Shown piece by piece: positions 6,067 through 13,583 of a stretch of DNA of 21,596 nt. Position 1 is the first letter of the stretch, and each line of letters opens with the position of its first letter. Under the pieces are notes generated by a model. It was given only the letters and a program-made list of their open reading frames with translations. It was not told where the DNA came from and did no database searches. The stretch is from Candidatus Uhrbacteria bacterium (GTDB lineage Bacteria; Patescibacteriota; Patescibacteriia; UBA9934; UBA10169), in NCBI GenBank assembly GCA_003505155.1, contig DNYJ01000021.1:1-21596 (forward strand). The letters run 5' to 3'. A program made the translations under genes and the position numbers.

Positions 6067-7254
6067 ATGAAGTTGCGCGCGCTTAATCAGCGGGTTGGGG
6101 TGAAGGACGAGCGTGTTTTGGTGCGTGTGGACACGGATGTTCCCGTCGTGAAAGGAAAAGTTGTTGAGGGTCAAAACGGCCGTCTGCATCGCGCCGCCGT
6201 CGGAATCGAATGGTTGCGCCAGCGCGGGGCGAAGGTGATCGTGATCGGACACCGCGGCCGCCCGAATGGAAAACGCGTGGCGGCTTTGAGTCTCGCTCCC
6301 GTCGCTCGGAAACTTGAGGAACTGATGACGGGCACGGTGTCGTTTTCCAAAGAGATCACCGGGCCTCGTGTCAAAAAGCGTGTCGAAAGCATGGAGCCTG
6401 GCGATATTCTCGTGCTGGAGAATGTTCGATTTCTGCAGGGGGAGGAAAAAAACGATCCGGAGGTCGGGAGCAAGCTGGCTTCGCTCGGGGACCTTTATGT
6501 GAACGACGCTTTTGCGACGTCACATCGGGAGCATGCTTCGCTTTGCCTTCTCGCACGGCTTCTTCCTTCTTATGCCGGTCTTGAACTTCAGCACGAAGTC
6601 GAGGTGCTTTCAAAAGTTTTGCGCAGGGCTCCCGCGTCTCTTCTCGTCATCCTCGGCGGGAAAAAAATTCACACGAAGATCGAAACGCTTGAAGCGTTTT
6701 TGCGCGCCGGCGCGCGCGTGTGCATCGGCGGCGCATTGGCCACGCCGTTTTATCAAGCGCAAGGATGGGGGATCGGGAACTCTTCGTACGACAAGAAGGA
6801 TCTTCCACTTTCGAAGGAACTCTTGAAGCGCTATGGGAAGCAATTGATTCTTCCGGAAGACGTGGTGACCGTCCGCGTCATTCGTCGCCGTGCGCCGCAA
6901 ACGGCAAGTCTTGGCACGGAAGTGGAAGACCGCGGCATCATCGTTGACGTTGGTCCGCAAACGATCAAGCGGTTTCAGGAGGAGATGTCTTTGGCGAAGA
7001 CGATTGTGTGGAACGGTCCTTTGGGAATTGTCGAGACGCCCGATTTTGCCAAAGGGACGCACGCCGTGGTGAAGGCGATGGCTCGGCAGACCGGCAGAGC
7101 AATGACCGTGGTTGGCGGAGGGGACACCGTTCCTGTGGTTGACGCTCTCGGCCTCCATCACGCGTTCACGCTCGTCTCGACCGGTGGCGGTGCCATGATG
7201 GCGTTTTTGGCCGGACAGAAGATGCCCGGACTTGAAGCATTGAAAATCTCATAA
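6067..7254 (+). CDS. pgk: Phosphoglycerate kinase
   Basis: PGK transfers the acyl phosphate of 1,3-bisphosphoglycerate to ADP. The 395 residues show LVRVDTDVPV (18-27), GHRGRPNG (61-68), LVLENVRF, YVNDAFATSHREHAS, WNGPLGIVE, and the nucleotide-loop GGGDT (350-354). The first motif is unusual: the common VRVDFNVP reads VRVDTDVP, and the following DxTRI segment is replaced by QNGRLHRA, so the substrate-binding edge is divergent, although the basic residues are kept. The frame is open to a GTG at 6043 inside gap, but the ATG at 6067 is the better start. It lies 7 bases after gap and 4 bases before eno, and no Shine-Dalgarno site is seen. Confidence 0.97.
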   Translation: MKLRALNQRVGVKDERVLVRVDTDVPVVKGKVVEGQNGRLHRAAVGIEWLRQRGAKVIVIGHRGRPNGKRVAALSLAPVARKLEELMTGTVSFSKEITGPRVKKRVESMEPGDILVLENVRFLQGEEKNDPEVGSKLASLGDLYVNDAFATSHREHASLCLLARLLPSYAGLELQHEVEVLSKVLRRAPASLLVILGGKKIHTKIETLEAFLRAGARVCIGGALATPFYQAQGWGIGNSSYDKKDLPLSKELLKRYGKQLILPEDVVTVRVIRRRAPQTASLGTEVEDRGIIVDVGPQTIKRFQEEMSLAKTIVWNGPLGIVETPDFAKGTHAVVKAMARQTGRAMTVVGGGDTVPVVDALGLHHAFTLVSTGGGAMMAFLAGQKMPGLEALKIS

Positions 7255-7258
7255 ACCT

Positions 7259-8521
7259 ATGTCCTCAAACATCAAAGCGATTCACGCGCATGAAATCCTC
7301 GATTCGCGCGGCAATCCAACGCTCTCGGTTCACGTTCTGCTGGGTTCGGGCATCGTGGGTTCCGCAAGCGTTCCGTCGGGCACTTCGACGGGCGCGTACG
7401 AAGCCATCGAACTTCGCGATGGCGACAAGAAGCGCTATGGCGGGAAAGGTGTGCAAAAAGCGATCAAGCGTGTGAGAAACATCGAGAAGAAGATCATCGG
7501 CATGTCGGCTTTCCGTCAACGCGAGATCGACAACGCCATGCTTCTTTTGGATGGGACGCGCAACAAGTCAAAGCTCGGAGCCAATGCGATCCTGGGTGTC
7601 TCGCTTGCCTGCGCCCATGCCGCCGCCAAACAAAAAAAGCTCCCGCTCTACGCCTATCTTCGTTCAGCCTACAGCCTACAACCTACCCCCTACCGCCTAC
7701 CCTACCCCATGATGAACATCATGAACGGCGGAGCGCATGCGGGGTGGATTCTCGATATCCAAGAGTTCATGCTCATTCCTCGGCAGAAGAGTTTTAAGGA
7801 ACGAGTTCGTTGCGGAGCGGAGATTTTTCATGCGCTCGGGAGTCTTCTCAAAGAAAACGGATTCACGACACTTGTTGGAGACGAGGGCGGCTATGCAGCT
7901 TCGCTTTCCAAGAATCAGGATGTGTTCCAGTATCTTGTGAAGGCGGCGCGCGCGGCGGGATACAAGGCGGGCGAGGACGTGGAGTTTGGAATAGATGCGG
8001 CCGCAAGCGAGTTCTACGACAAGGAAACCAAGACATATCGTCTTAACGTCGAGGGCAAACATTTACAGGCTTCGAAGCTGGTAGACTGGTATGCGGAGCT
8101 TGCGAAAAAGTACCCCCTCGTTTCCATTGAGGATCCGCTCGAAGAGAATGATTGGTACGGATGGACGGAGGCAACGAAGAAGCTCAAAGGCGTGCAAGTC
8201 GTGGGAGACGATCTTTTCGTGACCGATGTGGAGCGTTTGCGTAAGGGGATCGAGATGAAAGCAGGGAATGCGATTCTCATCAAGCCTAATCAGATTGGAA
8301 CTTTGTCGGAGACGATGGACGCCATCCTGCTCGCTCAAGCGAACGGCTATCACGTTATTATTTCGCACCGTTCGGGTGAGACGACAGACACGACCATCGC
8401 CGATCTCGCCATTGCGGTGAACGCGGACTACATCAAAGCCGGCTCGCTCTCTCGCGGTGAACGCGTGGCGAAGTATAATCGGCTGATGGAGATCGAGGAG
8501 GAATTAAAGTATCGGCTATGA
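7259..8521 (+). CDS. eno: Enolase
   Basis: Enolase converts 2-phosphoglycerate to phosphoenolpyruvate. The 420 residues have all catalytic elements: HEILDSRGNPTL (11-22), the flexible loop SGTSTG (40-45, usually SGAST), His160 and Glu169 in AHAGWILDIQEF, Glu209 in GDEGG, metal ligands in SIEDPLEENDW, Lys342 in LIKPNQIGT, and His370 in SHRSGETTD. The stretch SAYSLQPTPYRLPYP (136-150) replaces the short loop usual before PMMN and is encoded by a degenerate 7-base tandem repeat, reported separately. It is the third gene of gap-pgk-eno, four bases after pgk, and is followed by two hairpins. Confidence 0.98.
   Translation: MSSNIKAIHAHEILDSRGNPTLSVHVLLGSGIVGSASVPSGTSTGAYEAIELRDGDKKRYGGKGVQKAIKRVRNIEKKIIGMSAFRQREIDNAMLLLDGTRNKSKLGANAILGVSLACAHAAAKQKKLPLYAYLRSAYSLQPTPYRLPYPMMNIMNGGAHAGWILDIQEFMLIPRQKSFKERVRCGAEIFHALGSLLKENGFTTLVGDEGGYAASLSKNQDVFQYLVKAARAAGYKAGEDVEFGIDAAASEFYDKETKTYRLNVEGKHLQASKLVDWYAELAKKYPLVSIEDPLEENDWYGWTEATKKLKGVQVVGDDLFVTDVERLRKGIEMKAGNAILIKPNQIGTLSETMDAILLAQANGYHVIISHRSGETTDTTIADLAIAVNADYIKAGSLSRGERVAKYNRLMEIEEELKYRL
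7665..7708 (+). repeat. Degenerate 7-base tandem repeat inside eno
   Basis: Five consecutive heptamers CAGCCTA, CAGCCTA, CAACCTA, CCCCCTA and CCGCCTA are followed by the partial units CCCTA and CCCC. The unit length is not a multiple of three, so gain or loss of one unit would shift the enolase frame. Three units restore it. Confidence 0.75.
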
Positions 8522-8532
8522 ATCTCTTTCAA

Positions 8533-8555
8533 TTTCTCTTAAACAGCAAGAGAAA
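8533..8555. other. Perfect 8-bp inverted repeat after eno
   Basis: TTTCTCTT (8533-8540) and AAGAGAAA (8548-8555) flank a 7-base loop. No T-run follows on either strand, so it is not a classic terminator. It may protect the eno mRNA end. Confidence 0.45.
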
Positions 8556-8560
8556 AACCA

Positions 8561-8589
8561 AAAACCCCTTGCGGGGCTTCTGGGGTTTT
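8561..8589 (+). terminator. Terminator of gap-pgk-eno
   Basis: AAAACCCC (8561-8568) pairs with GGGGTTTT (8582-8589). An alternative smaller stem CCCC-TTGC-GGGG uses the same left arm. The T-run is part of the stem. It separates eno from the next gene, which has its own start signals. Confidence 0.6.
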
Positions 8590-8614
8590 GAACCCACCGC
8601 TCCCATCACGAGAA

Positions 8615-8620
8615 TATTCT
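8615..8620 (+). promoter_or_regulatory. -10 box of the Cys-rich protein gene, predicted leaderless
   Basis: TATTCT ends ten bases before the ATG at 8631, the same geometry as gpmI and rpmE. The only -35-like hexamer, TTGAAC at 8588-8593, has a spacer of 21, which is too long, so this promoter is less certain than the other two. Confidence 0.4.
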
Positions 8621-8630
8621 ATCACGATGT

Positions 8631-10361
8631 ATGTCCCACACTCCCAACTATGATGCCAAGGTAAAATCCATTCTCGACGCAACCAGCCCCGGCGAGCGGA
8701 CTTGTGAACTCACGGGCGAGAAGTGGGAGATGACGGAGGAGGAGATCGGGTGGTATAAGAAATTTAATGTTCCGCCTTCGAAGCGCAGTCCGTTGACTCG
8801 GGCGAAAATCACTTCGAGTTTTTGGGTTGGGTTTCAGTGGTGGAATTGGAAGCATCCGAAGTCGGGAGTCACGATCATCTCCCCTTATCATCCGGCAACG
8901 GGTGTTTCTGTATTGCCCGATAAGGAGTGGTTTGATCAAGATTTCAGTTCAGAATATCTCGACGACGACCCCAATCGCTCGGTGTTCGATGTCATGTATG
9001 AGCTCACGCGCAACATTCCTCTACCGGCCCACAGTCACGCGAAGGAGCCGGAGAACTCCGTCGCCATTCTTTCTCACGGCGATCGGAACAGTTATTTTTC
9101 TCTCGGATCCGAATCAGAGCAGTCGCTCTTTGTCTGGTGGTCAACGCGCGTTCAGACCTCTTGTCTTGTATGGAACTCGGATCAGGTCGCGGAAAGTTAT
9201 AGCGTCGCAAATTCAAAAAACATTCATAACAGCCTTTTTGTGCGTGACAGCTCGGATGTACTCTCAAGCGCGTTTTGCTTTTTGTGTGAGGACATCGAGT
9301 CATGCTTTGGAGCGACGAATCAATCTCACCAAAAATTTATCTTCTTCAATGAGCAGCTTTCCGAGTCCGAGTTTCACTCACGTCGTGAGAAGGTGGACTT
9401 GAGCAAGCGCTCGGAGCTTGAGAAGTGGATGGGGAAGTTCCGCGACCTTGTCGGCAATAAGACGATCTGGCCTGAAAATCTTAACGCGGGAGATATCCAA
9501 TCGACAGGCGAATATCTCTACGACGTAAGCGATTGCCATGCGTGCTATGCTTGCGTGAAGCACAGCAAAGATTTGTTTTATTGTTCCTTTGCTGCCGAAG
9601 GATCCGATAGCGCTTTTTCGACCCCGATCTTTTCGTCAAAGTGCTTTGAAGCGACCAATCAATTTCAATCCCATGACATTCGTTACTCCTACGCCTGTTA
9701 TCGTTGCCAGAGCATGGAGTACAGTTATCTTTGTTATGATTGCGAGGATTGCTTTGGGTGCGTCGGTCTCCATCGCAAGAAGAACCACATCTTCAACAAA
9801 TCCTACGCGGAAGATGCCTATTGGCAGAAGCTTGACGAGATCAAGTGTCGGATGCTGGATCGTGATGAGTATGGACAGTTCTTTCCGATCCGCATGTCGC
9901 CGACGTACTTTGGCGAGGCTGGAGCCGTGAACCACTTTGGCGCCGACCTCTCCGAGTGGGAAAGGCTCGGTGGCACATCGTTTGATCCGGAATCGGCCGG
10001 GGCGATCGGAGATCTTGCAAAAGGGGACTCGACGCCTTCGTGTGAGATTCCCGATGCGATCGATGAGATGAAGGACAAGGACTGGGTTGGGAGAGTCGTG
10101 CTGGACGAAGCGGCTCGACGCAAGTTCAGGTTTCTCAAACCGGAGCTGGATTTCTATCGAAGAAAAAAGATCGCTCCGCCGACACGCCATTTTACCTGGC
10201 GCATGATTGATCTCTTGCACGAGTCCAATCTGGCTGTGTTTGAGGATGTGGATTGCGCCAAGTGTTCTCAACCGATTCGGGTTGCAAAAAACATGGTCTA
10301 CCCCAACCGCACCATCTATTGCAAACCGTGCTACCTCACATATCTCGAACAGCACGGATAA
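8631..10361 (+). CDS. Cys-rich modular protein of unknown function (family I associate with CPR genomes)
   Basis: This 576-residue soluble protein has no signal peptide or membrane segment. I recall similar proteins in CPR genomes, sometimes mislabelled 'Caib/baif family', but no function is known to me. Three parts are visible. Near the N-terminus a CELTGEKW element precedes EEIGWYKKFNVPPSKRSPLTR (about 37-57, first FY/WY-PP-R module). The middle (about 140-410) has Ser-, Asn-, aromatic- and Cys-rich repeats, including CFGATNQ and CFGCVGL, each followed by a FN motif. The C-terminal part repeats the first module as PELDFYRRKKIAPPTRHFTWR and ends in a zinc-ribbon-like CAKC...CKPC. The regular spacing of short repeats suggests a beta-helix-like solenoid with bound metal. 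The gene stands alone between eno and gpmI. The ATG is probably leaderless. Confidence 0.86.
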   Translation: MSHTPNYDAKVKSILDATSPGERTCELTGEKWEMTEEEIGWYKKFNVPPSKRSPLTRAKITSSFWVGFQWWNWKHPKSGVTIISPYHPATGVSVLPDKEWFDQDFSSEYLDDDPNRSVFDVMYELTRNIPLPAHSHAKEPENSVAILSHGDRNSYFSLGSESEQSLFVWWSTRVQTSCLVWNSDQVAESYSVANSKNIHNSLFVRDSSDVLSSAFCFLCEDIESCFGATNQSHQKFIFFNEQLSESEFHSRREKVDLSKRSELEKWMGKFRDLVGNKTIWPENLNAGDIQSTGEYLYDVSDCHACYACVKHSKDLFYCSFAAEGSDSAFSTPIFSSKCFEATNQFQSHDIRYSYACYRCQSMEYSYLCYDCEDCFGCVGLHRKKNHIFNKSYAEDAYWQKLDEIKCRMLDRDEYGQFFPIRMSPTYFGEAGAVNHFGADLSEWERLGGTSFDPESAGAIGDLAKGDSTPSCEIPDAIDEMKDKDWVGRVVLDEAARRKFRFLKPELDFYRRKKIAPPTRHFTWRMIDLLHESNLAVFEDVDCAKCSQPIRVAKNMVYPNRTIYCKPCYLTYLEQHG

Positions 10362-10497
10362 GCTCGGCTCATTCCCGCCAGAGGCGCGCCTGCCACTCGA
10401 AGCCTCGGCTAATTCGCGCGAATAGGCGAACAGGCTGTGCTTGCACTTCTTCATGATGATATCAACGCCGATTTTTCCGTTCCTTATGTTTCTTTGC
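10362..10497. other. Palindrome-rich intergenic segment before gpmI
   Basis: The segment contains the perfect palindromes AGGCGCGCCT (10382-10391) and ATTCGCGCGAAT (10412-10423), and AGCCT at 10401-10405 can pair with AGGCT at 10432-10436 around the second palindrome. No T-run follows. It may be a dispersed palindromic repeat or the folded mRNA end of the upstream gene. No gene is seen in it. Confidence 0.4.
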
Positions 10498-10503
10498 TAT
10501 AAT
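10495..10503 (+). promoter_or_regulatory. gpmI promoter, consensus extended -10, predicted leaderless
   Basis: TGC-TATAAT is a perfect extended -10 element. Ten bases separate it from the gpmI ATG, so the transcript should start within a few bases of the start codon. The -35 position (TTCCGT) is poor, as is usual for extended -10 promoters. Confidence 0.75.
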
Positions 10504-10513
10504 TCTTCTCGAT

Positions 10514-12103
10514 ATGCCTGACGAAACACATAGGCCTAAACCTGCGGTCTTGCTGATTTTGGACGGGTTTGGCGTGGCGCCGGACGGGGAGGGGAATGCG
10601 ATTGCGCGGGCGCAGACTCCTGTGCTCGACAAGCTCATTGCGACGTATCCAGCTATGACGCTTCGCGCGTCGGGCGAGGCGGTGGGGCTTTCGTGGGGGG
10701 AGATGGGAAACTCGGAGGTGGGGCATTTAGCGATCGGAGCGGGACGGGTGTACTACCAGACGTTGCCGCGCATCAACAAGGCGATCGAGGACGAATCCTT
10801 TTTTCACAACGAAGCTTTTCTTGAAGCCGCGGCATTTGTGAAGCGATCGAAAGGCACTTTGCATCTCATCGGCATGGTGTCTCCGGGCCGGGTGCATAGC
10901 ATGGATGAACATCTGTTTGCGCTTTTGGATTTTTCCAAGAGGCAGAAGCTCAAGGATGTTGCGGTCCATGCCATCCTTGATGGGCGCGATACGGTATACA
11001 ACTCGGGAGCGGATTTCATTACGAAGTTGCAGGCGAAGATAAAGGAAACAAAGGTCGGGCGTATTGCTTCGATGTGCGGTCGTTACTATGTTATGGATCG
11101 TGATAATCGCTGGGATCGCGTCGAGAAAGCCTATCATGCCATCGTGAAAGGTGAAGGTCCGACGGCCAAAGATCCGATTGAAGCGATCAAGACGAGTTAT
11201 GCTGAGGATGTGTTCGATGAGGAGTTTGAGCCGATCGTTCTTGTGGACAGACATGGAGAACCGGAAGCTCGGGTGAAAGAAGGGGATGCGGTGATCTTTT
11301 TCAACTTCCGCGCGGATCGCATGCGCGAGATCACGAAGGCGTTTACTCTTCCGAGCTTTGACAAGTTCAAACGCGTCTATGTGCCCGGCATCTTCGTGGT
11401 AGGCATGGTCGAGTACGAGAAAGGACTTCCGATCAAGGTGGCGTTTCCGCCCGAACGCATTGACGGCACTCTTTCGGAAGCGATCTCGGCGCACGGCCTT
11501 AAGCAGTTTCATATTGCCGAAACGGAGAAGTATGCTCACGTAACGTTTTTTTTCAACGGCACGAAAGAAAAACCGGTGGATGGGGAGGAGCGCGCGATCG
11601 TTCCTTCACCCAAAGTGGCCAAGTACAACGAGACGCCCGAGATGTCGACCAAAGAAGTAACGAACCGTATTGTGAAGGAAATAAAATCCGGCGCGTACGA
11701 TTTCATCGTTGCCAACTTCGCCAATCCCGACATGGTGGCGCACACGGGAGACGTTGAGGCAACCGTGAAAGCGATCGAGTTTGATGACGGCGAGATCGGG
11801 CGCATCGTGGACGCAGTGCTCGTTCAGGGCGGCGTTGTCTTCATTACGGCTGATCACGGCAACGCGGAGGAAGTTTCCAACGTTGTCTCTGGCGCTATTG
11901 ATAAGGAACACTCGACGAATCCCGTCCCGTTTCTTGTGATCGGCCGGCAGTTCGAGGGCCAATCTTCTCCCACGGGAGAAATTCCCGGAGGCGATCTCTC
12001 GCTTGTTCCTCCGGTCGGCATGCTTGCGGACGTGGCGCCGACGATTTTGAATGTGCTGGGAATCCAACAGCCTCCGGAGATGACGGGGCAGCCATTAGCG
12101 TGA
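10514..12103 (+). CDS. gpmI: 2,3-bisphosphoglycerate-independent phosphoglycerate mutase
   Basis: This enzyme interconverts 3- and 2-phosphoglycerate through a phosphoserine intermediate with two Mn ions, belonging to the alkaline phosphatase superfamily. The 529 residues match the family. The first metal ligand is Asp17 in LILDGFG, the phosphorylated Ser67 lies in GNSEVGH (65-71), the transferase insert follows (HAILDGRDT, then GRYYVMDRDNRWDR with the conserved Arg residues), and the C-terminal metal site is VFITADHGNAEEV. It supplies the step between pgk and eno, which lie upstream but in a separate transcription unit. The mRNA is predicted to be leaderless, and the PAP2 gene follows after 18 bases. 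Confidence 0.98.
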   Translation: MPDETHRPKPAVLLILDGFGVAPDGEGNAIARAQTPVLDKLIATYPAMTLRASGEAVGLSWGEMGNSEVGHLAIGAGRVYYQTLPRINKAIEDESFFHNEAFLEAAAFVKRSKGTLHLIGMVSPGRVHSMDEHLFALLDFSKRQKLKDVAVHAILDGRDTVYNSGADFITKLQAKIKETKVGRIASMCGRYYVMDRDNRWDRVEKAYHAIVKGEGPTAKDPIEAIKTSYAEDVFDEEFEPIVLVDRHGEPEARVKEGDAVIFFNFRADRMREITKAFTLPSFDKFKRVYVPGIFVVGMVEYEKGLPIKVAFPPERIDGTLSEAISAHGLKQFHIAETEKYAHVTFFFNGTKEKPVDGEERAIVPSPKVAKYNETPEMSTKEVTNRIVKEIKSGAYDFIVANFANPDMVAHTGDVEATVKAIEFDDGEIGRIVDAVLVQGGVVFITADHGNAEEVSNVVSGAIDKEHSTNPVPFLVIGRQFEGQSSPTGEIPGGDLSLVPPVGMLADVAPTILNVLGIQQPPEMTGQPLA

Positions 12104-12121
12104 GGTTGAAGAAGTCAGAGT

Positions 12122-12640
12122 ATGCATCTACGAGACGTTGATCAAAAATTGACTTGTTTTCTTCATGATCGAGTCGGGAAACGACCATGGCTCGATAAGC
12201 TTGCGATCTTCGCGGCGCGTGATTTGCCGTTTGTGTTTGTCGCTCTGCCGCTTATCGTTCTTGTTCAATTTTCCCCGGCTTCTTTTTTGATCGCTTACGT
12301 TCTCGTCATCGCGCTTTCGCAATTTTTCGCCTATGTGTTTCAGCAAACTCTGCATCGGAGCCGTCCGTTTCAGCGCGAGCATCTGCGTCCGATTTACAAA
12401 GCTCGCATTGCCTCCGCTTCGTTTCCTTCCGGACATGCGACGCTGGTTGCCGTCGTGATCACTTCTGCCGCCATGCTAGGCTTTTCTCATGAACTCTGGC
12501 TTCTCTTAAGCCTTGTGGCCATGAGTTTGCTCATTCTTATTGCAAGAGTCTATGGCGGCCTGCATTATGTGAGTGATATCTTGGCCGGGCTTGTCTTCGG
12601 GTACCTCATGACATCTGGATTTCTTTTTATTATTTTATGA
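12122..12640 (+). CDS. PAP2-family membrane phosphatase
   Basis: The 172-residue integral membrane protein has about five hydrophobic segments (roughly 34-50, 54-72, 105-120, 125-142, 153-171). The three PAP2 motifs are HRSRP (78-82), PSGH (102-105) and R142-x5-H148-x3-D152 in ARVYGGLHYVSD, which give the phosphohistidine mechanism. The Lys that normally opens motif 1 is Gln74 here. Members dephosphorylate undecaprenyl pyrophosphate or phosphatidic-acid-type lipids. The overlap with mltG (ATGA) suggests an undecaprenyl carrier role in peptidoglycan recycling, which is an inference from context. It is probably cotranscribed with gpmI and has no Shine-Dalgarno site. Confidence 0.93.
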   Translation: MHLRDVDQKLTCFLHDRVGKRPWLDKLAIFAARDLPFVFVALPLIVLVQFSPASFLIAYVLVIALSQFFAYVFQQTLHRSRPFQREHLRPIYKARIASASFPSGHATLVAVVITSAAMLGFSHELWLLLSLVAMSLLILIARVYGGLHYVSDILAGLVFGYLMTSGFLFIIL

Positions 12641-13578
12641 AAACCAAACTTCTTCTTCTCGTTCTTCTTCTCTTTTTCGGCTGGCTCGTTGGCCGCGAGT
12701 GGTGGTGGCGTGATCACGGACCGTCGGTTCCTCCCGTGATCTTTGTGATCGATGATGGGGCAAGTGTTTCAGACATTGCTGACGATCTTGAGACTCGAGA
12801 CATCATCGGTAGTTCGTTTCTGTTTAAGGTCTATGTGAAACTGACGGCGCGCGCGCGGAAGCTTCAGGCGGGGGAGTTTGAACTTTCGGAAGGCATGAAT
12901 GCGTCAAGTGTTCTCTCGGTCATCACGAATGCGCAAGCTAATGAGATCTCCCTTACCTTCGTTGAAGGCTGGACGATCGCGCAGATGAGCGCATACCTTG
13001 CGGAAGAGGGTGTCGTCTCGTCGTCGGATTGGATGACGTCTGCAACGCATGACCTTGAAGGATATCTTTTTCCCGATACCTATCGGTTTCTCAAAGGCGT
13101 GACGGCACAGGAGATTGTCTCGCGGATGCGTGAAGAGATGGAGGAGAAGATCAACGCGGAGATGCGCGCGGAAATGGAACGGCAAGGCAAGTCTTTGCAT
13201 GACGTTCTTACCATGGCTTCGATCATCGAACGCGAAGTGCGCCATGACGAAGATCGGGAGCTGGTGAGCGACGTGTTTTGGAAGCGTTTGGCTATTGGGA
13301 TGCCGCTTCAAGCCGACTCGACGGTGAATTACATCACGAGAAAGAAGACACCCTCGATCAGTTTTGACGACCGCGAGATCAACTCGCCTTACAATACCTA
13401 CAAGTATCGAGGCCTCCCGCCGGGACCCATTTCCGCCCCGGGTCTCGCCTCGATTCAAGCCGCGATCTTCCCGCGTTCCAACCCTTACTATTTCTTCCTC
13501 ACCGACGAAGAAGGCAATGCTCACTATGCCAGAACGCTTGACGAGCACAACGTGAACAAAGCGCGAGAGCTCAAGTAA
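12637..13578 (+). CDS. mltG: Endolytic murein transglycosylase MltG (YceG-like)
   Basis: MltG cuts nascent glycan strands and so ends their elongation at the membrane. The 313 residues start with a membrane helix (about 4-19), followed by a LysM-like region (FVIDDGASVSDIADDL, 36-51), and the YceG domain with EGWTIAQM (110-117), EGYLFPDTY (141-149) and the catalytic Glu198 in MASIIERE. The C-terminal PYNTYKYRGLPPGPISAPG (251-269) and YYFF are diagnostic. The start overlaps the stop of the PAP2 gene, so the two envelope genes are translationally coupled. The helicase gene follows after five bases. Confidence 0.95.
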   Translation: MKTKLLLLVLLLFFGWLVGREWWWRDHGPSVPPVIFVIDDGASVSDIADDLETRDIIGSSFLFKVYVKLTARARKLQAGEFELSEGMNASSVLSVITNAQANEISLTFVEGWTIAQMSAYLAEEGVVSSSDWMTSATHDLEGYLFPDTYRFLKGVTAQEIVSRMREEMEEKINAEMRAEMERQGKSLHDVLTMASIIEREVRHDEDRELVSDVFWKRLAIGMPLQADSTVNYITRKKTPSISFDDREINSPYNTYKYRGLPPGPISAPGLASIQAAIFPRSNPYYFFLTDEEGNAHYARTLDEHNVNKARELK

Positions 13579-13583
13579 CCGCT

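Noticed and set aside
8556..8625. tRNA-like T-arm on the minus strand (GGGTTCAAAACCC)
   Set aside because: The stem does not reach five pairs with the right loop and no acceptor, D or anticodon arms can be built. It is part of the eno terminator region.
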